This document shows, piece after piece, positions 1 through 7,494 of a stretch of DNA of 64,000 bases. Source of the DNA: Roseobacter sp. MH60115 (GTDB lineage Bacteria; Pseudomonadota; Alphaproteobacteria; Rhodobacterales; Rhodobacteraceae); assembly GCF_015644665.1 (NCBI RefSeq), contig NZ_JADOBQ010000004.1:441501-505500 (forward strand), in the 5' to 3' direction. Below the pieces are notes generated by a model that was not told the origin of the DNA, searched no databases, and saw only the letters and a program-made list of their open reading frames with translations. The stretch's first letter is position 1; the number at the start of each line of letters is the position of its first letter. The position numbers were made by a program, and so were the translations under genes.

Positions 1-689
1 ACCTGCGGGAAGGGACCGCCCGAAGCAGTTTCCGCGATGTCCCACTTGGTGGTCGCCACACCCATGGCCGTACAGAGATCGGCAACACCTTTGCCGACGC
101 GCCCCAGTGCGCCGATGATCAGGGCGTTGGGTCGGTGGCTGCCCGTTGCCACGAGATCAGCCTGCAATTCGGACAGCAAGTGGGTGGAACTGTCGTAAGC
201 GGTGATCGGACCAGCGATGCCACCGGTCTGTTGCGCCGCCCAGCACGTCAGCGCCACCGCAGCACCTGCATATCCGGCCCAATAGCCAAAGGCCGCCACC
301 CGGCGCCCGTCATCATCCAGCAGATATTCGAGGTCCAGCAAGGTCCCGCCGCCCGCCTTGAAGCGCTGCAACAGACGCACCCCGGCAGGCTGCCCCTTGA
401 ACGCATGTCCGAACATGATGTGGCGGTGACGCAGCGGCGTGCCGTCCTCGGGCAGTTCCTTGAGGCCAAAGATAATCGCGTCCCCGGGGGCGTCGGACCA
501 GCTGTGGGAGGGCTCCATCTGGCACCCTGCGTCGACGTAGGCCGCATCCGGGATGACACGCGTGGGAGAGTGTTCGACGCTGACCTTCATGCCCGTTGCC
601 AGAAGGGAGGCGGCCCCTTTCGGGGTCAGTCCAACACGGGTTTCATTGTCGCGTTGCTCTGCCCGGACCCAAAGATGCAGCTGGCTCAC
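1..689 (-). CDS. Saccharopine dehydrogenase, NAD+, L-lysine-forming (3' end outside window)
   Basis: Interconverts saccharopine with lysine and 2-oxoglutarate using NAD, in the cytosol. About 229 residues are visible from the start; the C-terminus runs off the left edge. The N-terminus carries the family pattern AEQRDNETRVGLTP, the middle carries HIMFGHAFKGQ, and the last visible part has the nucleotide-binding stretch ALGRVGKGVADL followed by KWDIAETASGGPF, which matches the KWDIKET..GGPF signature of fungal LYS1. The start is a GTG sharing four bases (GTGA) with the stop of the glutathione S-transferase upstream, so the two are translationally coupled. An ATG at 589 is internal. Family assignment is strong. 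Whether it makes or degrades lysine here cannot be read from the sequence. Confidence 0.88.
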   Translation of the reverse strand, partial: MSQLHLWVRAEQRDNETRVGLTPKGAASLLATGMKVSVEHSPTRVIPDAAYVDAGCQMEPSHSWSDAPGDAIIFGLKELPEDGTPLRHRHIMFGHAFKGQPAGVRLLQRFKAGGGTLLDLEYLLDDDGRRVAAFGYWAGYAGAAVALTCWAAQQTGGIAGPITAYDSSTHLLSELQADLVATGSHRPNALIIGALGRVGKGVADLCTAMGVATTKWDIAETASGGPFPQ

Positions 690-1303
690 AGCATGCCCTT
701 GGCGGTGACCGTCTGGATTGATGGGCGCGCTGCCATACGCGCCAGATAGGCCTTGATCTCCGGGAAGTCATCCAGGGACACGTTGTCCCGTTCGAGCCAG
801 CTGCACAGCATGTAGGCATGTGGATCGGCGATGGAGAAGCTGTCCCCGAGAACGTAGTCGCCTTCGAGGCAGTCGCTGGTGAAGTAACGCGCGCAGTCGG
901 TCATGGTTTCGGGCACTTTGGCCGCCATGTCGTCAAAGCTCGATTGCTGCGTTGCCCATCTGTCGCCGCGGCGCATATGCGCGTGGTTCACGTGCATCGT
1001 TGCTGCCAGAAAATGGATCACGCTGCGCATCTGGGCGGCCCGCTCAGGGTTTGCAGGCACCAGATTAGCCCCCGGCGCAAGGGCCGCGACATAGTCCAGC
1101 AAGGCACCCGTTTCGGTGAGCAGGGTCCCCGCATCGGTCTCCAGTGTCGGCACGCGCCCTTTTGGGTTCAACGCCAGATACTGGGGCTTTTTCTGCTCTC
1201 CGGACTGGAAATCCACAAGCACCGGCTCGTAGGCAAGCCCTGCTTCTTCCAGAGCAATGGCCACAGCAATCGAAATCGTCCGCGGGGCATAGTAAAGGCG
1301 CAT
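686..1303 (-). CDS. Glutathione S-transferase family protein
   Basis: About 205 residues with a thioredoxin-fold N-terminal half (YYAPRTISIAVAIALEE; NPKGRVPTLETDAG with the cis-Pro of the glutathione site; LLTETGALLDYVA) and an all-helical C-terminal half with the SIADPHAYMLCSW motif. Likely a cytosolic glutathione-dependent detoxification or isomerisation enzyme; substrate unknown. Two ATG codons are adjacent (1306 and 1303). AGGAG at 1310-1314 is better spaced for the second, so 1303 is preferred. Its end overlaps the saccharopine dehydrogenase start by four bases and its start lies 12 bases after the histidine phosphatase stop, so the three genes probably form one transcript. Confidence 0.88.
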   Translation of the reverse strand: MRLYYAPRTISIAVAIALEEAGLAYEPVLVDFQSGEQKKPQYLALNPKGRVPTLETDAGTLLTETGALLDYVAALAPGANLVPANPERAAQMRSVIHFLAATMHVNHAHMRRGDRWATQQSSFDDMAAKVPETMTDCARYFTSDCLEGDYVLGDSFSIADPHAYMLCSWLERDNVSLDDFPEIKAYLARMAARPSIQTVTAKGML

Positions 1304-1315
1304 CATGATCTCCTT

Positions 1316-1969
1316 TTAAACATGGGTCTGGGCATAGTGCCGATCCGGGTCTTCAAGATGTGGGATGGCGTTGAACATGGTGGGCGACAGCGTGCCGCCA
1401 ATTGGGAACAGCCGGTGTTGGGAGGTGTTGTAGATGGCCAGTGCCATCTGCGCCATCGCCGTGATGTCGAGCCGGAGCACCTGCCGCATCGCCATGGAGA
1501 TCAACCCGCCCGAGGTCACCACAAGGGCGGGGCCGTCGCCTTCCGCGATCTCTGCCAGCGCGGCGCCCACCCGGTCTTCGAAATCGCTGAACCGTTCTGG
1601 CGCGCCCGCAATCTCGTCGCGCTGCCAATAGGCGAAGACTTGTGGCAAATGAGTGGTGAATCCGACCTGATCGGTTGGAAAGGGGATGCCGTGTTCTTCC
1701 TCCAGCGCGCGGGCCAGCGTCAGGTATTCCAGCTCATTGAGGCGCGCATCCCGCGTGGGCGTCAGCCCGGTGTCCATGGAGCGGGCTGTTTCAATATGCC
1801 TTTTCAACGTGCCGGTGTAGAGTCGCACGTGATGCTGATTCTGGTTGCGCAGATGGGTGCCCAGCCAGGCGGATTGTTGATGGCCGAGTGCGCTCAGTTT
1901 GTCGTAGCTGGCTTCATCTTGGGCACCGGAATTGGCCTGACCGTGGCGTATGAGAGTGATGTGAGACAT
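1316..1969 (-). CDS. Histidine-phosphatase-family protein with altered second catalytic motif
   Basis: 217 residues of the phosphoglycerate-mutase-like superfamily, which transfers phosphate through a histidine. The N-terminal catalytic motif LIRHGQAN (His9) is intact and an acidic patch NELEYL lies mid-protein. The second motif, normally VVTHGG, reads VVTSGG with Ser153 where the catalytic histidine usually sits. Such variants exist in the superfamily, so phosphatase activity is not certain. It is first in a minus-strand run with the GST and saccharopine dehydrogenase. Substrate unknown. Confidence 0.8.
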   Translation of the reverse strand: MSHITLIRHGQANSGAQDEASYDKLSALGHQQSAWLGTHLRNQNQHHVRLYTGTLKRHIETARSMDTGLTPTRDARLNELEYLTLARALEEEHGIPFPTDQVGFTTHLPQVFAYWQRDEIAGAPERFSDFEDRVGAALAEIAEGDGPALVVTSGGLISMAMRQVLRLDITAMAQMALAIYNTSQHRLFPIGGTLSPTMFNAIPHLEDPDRHYAQTHV

Positions 1970-2010
1970 TGGCTCTTCATAGGCGAGCGGTCGGGCGGTG
2001 GAAAGGGCGG

Positions 2011-2044
2011 GTGCCTCCGGCGGGCATATTTGCGGAACAATGAA
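2011..2044. repeat. Intergenic repeat of the GCCTCCGGCGGG type, copy 1
   Basis: Reads TGCCTCCGGCGGGCATATTT followed by a purine-rich tail. A second, slightly different copy sits at 57732-57770. Both follow gene boundaries. This kind of element is familiar from Rhodobacteraceae genomes; its function is not established from this sequence. It lies about 125 bases upstream of the formate dehydrogenase and 40 bases upstream of the start of the minus-strand phosphatase. Confidence 0.55.
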
Positions 2045-2167
2045 TAGACAGGTGCCTCTTATCGGAAACTTTCTGCCGTGAATCCTGTGCGAGGTGTCGG
2101 GATTGGGGCTACGGTGGGGGATGTGCCGTCGCTATAGTCGGGCGGAATTTTGTGGGAGACGGGTGCG

Positions 2168-4933
2168 ATGAGCGACAAAATCACCTTTACGCTGGACGGC
2201 CAGACGGTTGAGGCCGAGGTTGGTCTGACCATTTGGGAAGTCGCAAACGGTCGTGGGCTGGTGATCCCGCATCTGTGTCACAAGCCCGCACCGGGGTATC
2301 GCCCGGATGGGAACTGCCGTGCCTGCATGGTCGAGATCGAGGGGGAGCGCACGCTGGCGGCCTCCTGTATTCGGGAGCCCTCCGAGGGGATGGTTGTGAC
2401 CACGAATTCCGCGCGGGCGGAAGGCGCGCGCAAGATGGTGGTCGAGATGTTGCTGGCCGATCAGCCGGAGCAGGAGGTAGCGCATGACAAGTCCAGCCAT
2501 CTGTGGGAGATGGCAGAGTTGAATGGCGTGTCCGAGAGCCGGTTTCCTAAGCTGGAAGAGGGGCGTATTCCGCTGCTCGATGACAGCCATGTGGCGATGT
2601 CGGTGAACCTGGATGCCTGCATTCAATGCGGGCTCTGTGTGCGGGCCTGTCGCGAAGTTCAGGTCAATGATGTGATCGGCATGGCCGGGCGGGGGCATGA
2701 TGCCTACCCGACCTTTGATATGGCGGACCCGATGGGCGATAGCACTTGTGTGGCCTGCGGTGAGTGCGTGCAGGCCTGCCCGACGGGGGCGCTGATGCCC
2801 GCCACTGTCGTTGATGAGGACCAGGTGGGGGACAGCGCGGATTTTGACGCGGAAGTCGAGAGCATCTGCCCCTTCTGCGGCGTGGGGTGTCAGGTCTCGC
2901 TGAAGGTCAAGGATAACAAGGTCAAATATGTCGAAGGGATTAATGGCCCGGCGAATGAAGGGCGGTTGTGCGTCAAGGGGCGCTTTGGGTTCGACTATAT
3001 CCACCATGATCACCGGCTGACCAAGCCGCTGATCCGACGTGAGGATGCACCCGCCAAGGGGCTGAATGTGGACCCGGGCAATTGGCAGACGCATTTTCGC
3101 GAGGCCAGTTGGGATGAGGCGTTGGATTTTGCGGCTGCAGGCATGAAGGGCCGGGGGCGTGAGATTGCTGGCTTTGGCTCCGCCAAGTGTACGAATGAAG
3201 AGGCCTATCTTTTCCAGAAGATGATCCGGCAAGGGTTTGGCCACAACAACGTGGATCACTGCACGCGGCTGTGTCACGCGTCCTCGGTGGCGGCGCTGAT
3301 GGAGAATGTGGGATCGGGTGCCGTTACCGCGACCTTCAACGAGATCGAGAATGCGGATGTGGCCATTGCCATTGGGTGTAACCCGATCGAGAACCACCCT
3401 GTGGCGGCGACTTATTTCAAACAGTTCACCAAGCGGGGTGGCAAGCTGATCGTGATGGACCCGCGTGGGCAGGCGCTGAAACGCTTTGCCAGCCACATGC
3501 TGCAATTCCGCCCTGGCGCGGATGTGTCGATGCTGAACGCGATCATGCATACGATTGTCGAGGAAGGCCTCTTTGATCAGCAATACATCGACGCCTATAC
3601 CGAGAATTGGGAGGCCGAGAAGGCGCATCTAGCGGACTTCTCGCCTGAAGCCATGGCCCCGATCTGTGGCATTGAACCCGAAGTGCTGCGCGATGTGGCG
3701 CGGACTTTTGCAGGCGCCAAGGCGGCGATGATCTTCTGGGGCATGGGGGTTAGCCAGCACATTCACGGCACCGACAATTCCCGTTGCCTGATCAGCCTTG
3801 CGCTGATGACCGGGCAGGTGGGGCGTCCAGGGTCTGGCCTGCACCCGCTGCGTGGTCAGAATAACGTGCAGGGTGCATCGGACGCGGGGCTCATCCCGAT
3901 GTTCCTGCCGGATTATCAGCCGGTAACAGATGACGGTGTGCGGTCCGCCTTTACTAAGGTCTGGGGCTCTGCGGATTTCTCGAATGAACGCGGTCTGACC
4001 GTGACCGAGATCATGGATGCGGTGCATGAGGACAAGATCAAGGGCATGTATGTGCTGGGGGAAAACCCGGCGATGTCCGATCCGGATGTGGAACACGCCC
4101 GCGCAGCCCTGGCCAAACTGGATCATCTGGTGGTGCAGGATATCTTCCTGACGGAGACCGCGAATTTCGCCGATGTGATCCTGCCGGCAAGCGCCTTTGC
4201 CGAGAAATCGGGCACCGTGACCAACACCAACCGGCAGGTGCAGATGGGTCGTCCGGCAGTGTCCCCGCCCGGTGAGGCGCGGGAAGACTGGTGGATCGAG
4301 GTTGAACTGGCAAAGCGGCTGGGCCTTGGTTGGACCTATGAGAGCCCGGCGGATGTCTTTGCCGAGATGAAGCACAATATGCGCAGCCTGGAGAACATCA
4401 CCTGGGACCGGTTGATGGGCGAAAACGCGGTGACCTACCCGTCGCTCAGCCCGGAAGACCCCGGTCAGGCAATTGTCTTTGGCGATGGATTCCCGCGGCC
4501 GGAAGGGCGTGCGCGGTTCACACCCGCGAGTGTGATTGCCCCCGATGACGTGCCGGATGAAGAGTTCCCGATGATCCTGACCACGGGGCGCCAGCTGGAG
4601 CATTGGCATACCGGCTCCATGACCCGGCGGTCTGCGGTGCTGGATGGTCTGGAGCCCGAGGCGAACTGTTCGCTGCACCCCTCCACGCTGCGCAAACTGG
4701 ACGTAGCGCCCGGCGAGCATGTGGTGCTGACCACCAAGCGCGGCAGCATTTCGATCATGGCGCGGGAGGATCGCGCGGTGGCCCCCGATATGGTCTTTGT
4801 CCCCTTTGCCTATGTCGAGGCGGCGGCGAATATTCTGACCAACCCGGCAATTGACCCTTATGGCAAGATCCCGGAATTCAAATATTCCGCCGTGCGTGTT
4901 GAGAAGGCGAAAGGGGCTGTTGCGGCAGAGTAG
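2168..4933 (+). CDS. Formate dehydrogenase, molybdenum-dependent catalytic (alpha) subunit
   Basis: 921 residues; oxidises formate to CO2 at a bis-molybdopterin guanine dinucleotide centre. Domains in order: a [2Fe-2S] ferredoxin domain with Cys37, Cys50, Cys53 and Cys67; a NuoG-like linker; two [4Fe-4S] motifs (Cys151/154/157/161 and Cys194/197/200/204); the oxidoreductase cluster motif SICPFCGVGC; the molybdopterin core; and a C-terminal dinucleotide-binding domain (TGRQLEHWHTGSMTRR). The metal-ligand position is Cys369-His370 (HCTRLCHASS), so this is a cysteine, not a selenocysteine, enzyme. The usual His/Cys cluster between the ferredoxin and 4Fe-4S domains appears degenerate. ATG 2168 is preferred over an in-frame TTG at 2150 because GGGAG at 2154-2158 precedes it. 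No fdsG/fdsB-type diaphorase genes are adjacent, so the electron acceptor is unclear. Confidence 0.9.
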   Translation: MSDKITFTLDGQTVEAEVGLTIWEVANGRGLVIPHLCHKPAPGYRPDGNCRACMVEIEGERTLAASCIREPSEGMVVTTNSARAEGARKMVVEMLLADQPEQEVAHDKSSHLWEMAELNGVSESRFPKLEEGRIPLLDDSHVAMSVNLDACIQCGLCVRACREVQVNDVIGMAGRGHDAYPTFDMADPMGDSTCVACGECVQACPTGALMPATVVDEDQVGDSADFDAEVESICPFCGVGCQVSLKVKDNKVKYVEGINGPANEGRLCVKGRFGFDYIHHDHRLTKPLIRREDAPAKGLNVDPGNWQTHFREASWDEALDFAAAGMKGRGREIAGFGSAKCTNEEAYLFQKMIRQGFGHNNVDHCTRLCHASSVAALMENVGSGAVTATFNEIENADVAIAIGCNPIENHPVAATYFKQFTKRGGKLIVMDPRGQALKRFASHMLQFRPGADVSMLNAIMHTIVEEGLFDQQYIDAYTENWEAEKAHLADFSPEAMAPICGIEPEVLRDVARTFAGAKAAMIFWGMGVSQHIHGTDNSRCLISLALMTGQVGRPGSGLHPLRGQNNVQGASDAGLIPMFLPDYQPVTDDGVRSAFTKVWGSADFSNERGLTVTEIMDAVHEDKIKGMYVLGENPAMSDPDVEHARAALAKLDHLVVQDIFLTETANFADVILPASAFAEKSGTVTNTNRQVQMGRPAVSPPGEAREDWWIEVELAKRLGLGWTYESPADVFAEMKHNMRSLENITWDRLMGENAVTYPSLSPEDPGQAIVFGDGFPRPEGRARFTPASVIAPDDVPDEEFPMILTTGRQLEHWHTGSMTRRSAVLDGLEPEANCSLHPSTLRKLDVAPGEHVVLTTKRGSISIMAREDRAVAPDMVFVPFAYVEAAANILTNPAIDPYGKIPEFKYSAVRVEKAKGAVAAE

Positions 4934-4936
4934 GAT

Positions 4937-5566
4937 TTGAGAACGGTCAGATTTCCGGAAGAGCTAGAAGACCTGAAAAGCTGGCTTGAAGGGAGCAGAG
5001 AGCAGGCCTTTCGGCCTGAGCGTGAAGACCAAAGGTGGAAGGAATGGTGGTGCCTGTTGCAGTTGTTGTACAGGGCAGGTTCGAGTCGTCAGCTTGCCGG
5101 TAACATTGTCGCGACGTGGCAGGATGATCACAACAAGGCCGATTTCTGTCTTGAGATGCCCGGCGGTCTACGTTCTTTAGAAATCACCGAGGCCACTATT
5201 CCCGAGGAACGCCGCGCGATCGCGCAGGCCCGACATGATGCATCAGACACTACCCGATTTGCCGTTGGTCGTTTTGCGAGCGGCGCGCTTGGGGATACTC
5301 CAGAACGAGCATTGGTTGATGATGTCATTCGCGCGATTGCGCGCAAGGCCAATAAGCCCTACGCAGCTGGTGCATGGCTTCTCATTTATCCAAATTCAAA
5401 CGCCAGTTTATTGTCACTAGAAACGGGAACTGTAGCAGCCCTTTTGGATAGTCGACTACCGAGGCTTGTTTTCGATAGAGTATTTGTTCTTCTAGGCGAC
5501 GAGAGTGTAGTCGAGATTTTTGCGGATGGAAGAGTGAGCTACTTCGTAGGTGAACGTCATGGTTAG
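4937..5566 (+). CDS. Unrecognised 209-residue cytosolic protein
   Basis: I do not recognise the family. The start is a TTG three bases after the formate dehydrogenase stop, so translation is probably coupled. The protein is soluble, with no signal peptide or membrane segment. The N-terminal third is rich in Trp and charged residues ([18 protein letters not shown]), the middle has a beta-rich [19 protein letters not shown] stretch, and the C-terminal part alternates hydrophobic strands ([33 protein letters not shown]). The ADFCLE...LEITE pattern faintly recalls restriction-endonuclease-like folds, but this is only a resemblance. Its last eight bases overlap the next gene. Parts of the gene are less GC-rich than its neighbours, which could point to acquisition. 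Confidence 0.65.
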   Translation: MRTVRFPEELEDLKSWLEGSREQAFRPEREDQRWKEWWCLLQLLYRAGSSRQLAGNIVATWQDDHNKADFCLEMPGGLRSLEITEATIPEERRAIAQARHDASDTTRFAVGRFASGALGDTPERALVDDVIRAIARKANKPYAAGAWLLIYPNSNASLLSLETGTVAALLDSRLPRLVFDRVFVLLGDESVVEIFADGRVSYFVGERHG

Positions 5567-6752
5567 CCCAGATCGTTTCCTGACTGATTTGCATAAGCTG
5601 CGGTCCTTCGGAGCCGCTGGCGTCGGCAAGGGTGTTGTGCGCCCGGCCTACTCGGAGGCCGATGTGGCCGCGCGGCGGTGGCTGGCGGACCAGATGCGCG
5701 CAGCCGGATTGCAGGTCGCGGTTGACCCCATGGGCAATCTGTTTGGCCTGACGGAAGCTCCATCCATTCTTCTGGGCTCGCATAGTGACAGCCAGCCCGA
5801 GGGCGGTTGGCTGGATGGCGCCCTTGGCGTGATCGCCGCATTGGAGATTGCCCGCGCGACGCGCGAATGTGATGGGCCGCCTGTCTCGGTTGTCTCCTTT
5901 CAGGATGAGGAAGGCCGCTTTGGCGTGACGACAGGATCTGCGGTCTGGTCAGGCCACATGTCGCAGAGGCAGGCAGATGCGCTGACGGATCACTCGGGCG
6001 TTCCGCTTTCACAGGCGCGGCAGGCCGTGGCGGATATGGTTACGGGCGAGGTTGATCCCGCGCAGTTCACCGGGTTCATCGAGATGCATATCGAACAGGG
6101 CCCCACGCTGGACACGAGCGGAGAAAGAGTTGGGGTGGTCACGGATATCGTCGGTATTCGCGACATGAAAGTCACCTTTGAGGGGCAGCAAAACCATGCT
6201 GGCACAACCCCGATGCCACTGCGCCGGGATGCGTTTCAGGCTGTGTCAGCTTTCAATACACTGCTGGATGCGCGGTTTCAGAACGTGGTGACCCCGCAGA
6301 CAGTCTGGACCATTGGGCATGTTAGCCTGCATCCCAATGCCTCCTCGATCGTGCCGGGGCGGGCGGTGTTTTCGATGCAGTGGCGGGATGCCGATGCTGA
6401 CCGGTTACAGCGCATGGAACAGATCATCCGCGAGACGGCGCAGGAGGTTGCTGCACAGCGCGGGATGCAGCTCTCTTACGGGCCGATGCTGGGGTTGGAG
6501 CCGGTGGCCATGGATGCGGGATTGCAAGACGCTCTGGTGCAATCGGCACGATCCATTGTGCCGGGCCGCTGGCGCAGAATGACATCCGGTGCCTTGCATG
6601 ACGCCACCAATCTATCGCGATTGATGCCTGTCGCTATGTTGTTTGTGCCATCGATTGACGGCATCAGCCACGCGTTTGAGGAAGATACCCGTGAAGCGGA
6701 TCTGGTGACGGGTCTGAAGGTTTTGGCGCAGGCGGTTGGGGTGTGCGTCTAA
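5559..6752 (+). CDS. M20-family Zn-dependent amidohydrolase (allantoate / N-carbamoyl-L-amino acid hydrolase type)
   Basis: 397 residues. Hydrolyses the C-N bond of a ureido or carbamoyl group on a small substrate, with a two-metal centre. Metal ligands expected for the family are visible: His75 ([11 protein letters not shown]), Asp86 (WLDGALG), Glu117/Glu118 (FQDEEGRFG), and a later histidine in [10 protein letters not shown]. The dimerisation or lid domain starts near [23 protein letters not shown] 5559 is preferred over a GTG nine bases earlier; it overlaps the upstream stop. The family includes allantoate amidohydrolase, ureidoglycine hydrolase and N-carbamoyl-amino-acid hydrolase. No purine- or pyrimidine-degradation genes are adjacent, so the exact substrate is open. 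Confidence 0.85.
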   Translation: MVSPDRFLTDLHKLRSFGAAGVGKGVVRPAYSEADVAARRWLADQMRAAGLQVAVDPMGNLFGLTEAPSILLGSHSDSQPEGGWLDGALGVIAALEIARATRECDGPPVSVVSFQDEEGRFGVTTGSAVWSGHMSQRQADALTDHSGVPLSQARQAVADMVTGEVDPAQFTGFIEMHIEQGPTLDTSGERVGVVTDIVGIRDMKVTFEGQQNHAGTTPMPLRRDAFQAVSAFNTLLDARFQNVVTPQTVWTIGHVSLHPNASSIVPGRAVFSMQWRDADADRLQRMEQIIRETAQEVAAQRGMQLSYGPMLGLEPVAMDAGLQDALVQSARSIVPGRWRRMTSGALHDATNLSRLMPVAMLFVPSIDGISHAFEEDTREADLVTGLKVLAQAVGVCV

Positions 6753-6779
6753 GGGTGGCCTGAAGCCCACCCTACCTGC
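6753..6779. repeat. Palindromic gene-end repeat, copy 1 (reverse orientation)
   Basis: Immediately after the amidohydrolase stop the sequence reads GGGTGGCCTGAAGCCCACCC followed by TACCTGC. It is the reverse complement of the element at 17315 and 53707, and related to 23773. The two halves pair to form a stem (GGGTGGCC / GGCCACCC-like). It lies between convergent genes and may act as an mRNA 3' end or REP-like element. Confidence 0.7.
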
Positions 6780-6792
6780 TGTCTGCCAGCGG

Positions 6793-7494
6793 TCAGCTCC
6801 AGGCGACGTCGCCGAGGAAGATGTAGCCCGCGCCATAGATCGTTTTGATCAGCTGCGGGTTCTTTGGATCTTCGCGCAGCTTGGTGCGCAGGCGGGAGAT
6901 GCGCACATCCATCGCGCGGTCGAAGCTTTCGCTGGCCGCACCGCCCAAGTGGTCCTGCATCTGTGCGCGGCTGATCAGCCTTTTGGGGTTTTCGAGGAAC
7001 AGCCGCAGCACCTCGCCTTCGGCATGGGAGAAGGGCGTTTGTTGTCCCTCCGCGTCTTCTATCAGATATTGGTCGAAGAACACCTGCCACCCGGAAAAGC
7101 GGGCAATCTGGCCTGCTGCGGCTGCGGGCTTCGAGGTGCGCAGACGGGCCCGGATGCGGGCAACGACCTCTGCCGGATCGAAGGGTTTGATGATGTAGTC
7201 ATCCGCGCCCAGTTCCAGACCGGTCACCTTGTCCTGCACCAGCGCCCGGCCCGAGATGATGATGACAATCGCCCCCTGTTCAAGCGCCAACTTGTGCACC
7301 AGCGTCAGGCCATCCGTGTCGGGCAGCGATAGATCGACAAGACAGACGTCCGGTTGATGCTGCGCCAGTGCCGCGGTGAAGGCCTGCGCGCGGGCAAAGC
7401 TCAGCGTGCGAAAGCCTGCCTCCTCCAGCGCGTCGGTCAGCATGGTACGGATGGCCGGTTCATCGTCGAGGATGGTCACCAAGGGCGCGGTCAT
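6793..7494 (-). CDS. OmpR-family response regulator
   Basis: 233 residues. The receiver domain (1-120) has acidic pocket Asp10/Asp11, phospho-acceptor Asp54 (CLVDLSLPD) and Lys103 (DYIIKPFDP). The C-terminal winged helix (about 140-230) has the expected RLRTKLREDPKNPQLIKTI pattern ending in YGAGYIF. A DNA-binding transcription factor controlled by the kinase encoded just upstream: the kinase stop and this ATG share ATGA. Target genes cannot be read from the sequence; the divergently transcribed acyl-CoA ligase and transporter locus is a plausible candidate by position only. Confidence 0.92.
   Translation of the reverse strand: MTAPLVTILDDEPAIRTMLTDALEEAGFRTLSFARAQAFTAALAQHQPDVCLVDLSLPDTDGLTLVHKLALEQGAIVIIISGRALVQDKVTGLELGADDYIIKPFDPAEVVARIRARLRTSKPAAAAGQIARFSGWQVFFDQYLIEDAEGQQTPFSHAEGEVLRLFLENPKRLISRAQMQDHLGGAASESFDRAMDVRISRLRTKLREDPKNPQLIKTIYGAGYIFLGDVAWS

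Noticed and set aside
818-2047. 409-codon plus-strand frame opposite the GST and phosphatase genes
   Set aside because: Both minus-strand genes have family motifs and ribosome sites; the plus frame has neither.
3260-3274. Selenocysteine in formate dehydrogenase
   Set aside because: The metal-ligand codon is TGT (Cys369), not TGA.
2132-4720. Two long minus-strand frames opposite the formate dehydrogenase
   Set aside because: Mirror frames of a well-recognised gene; composition is His/Arg/Pro-rich and non-protein-like.
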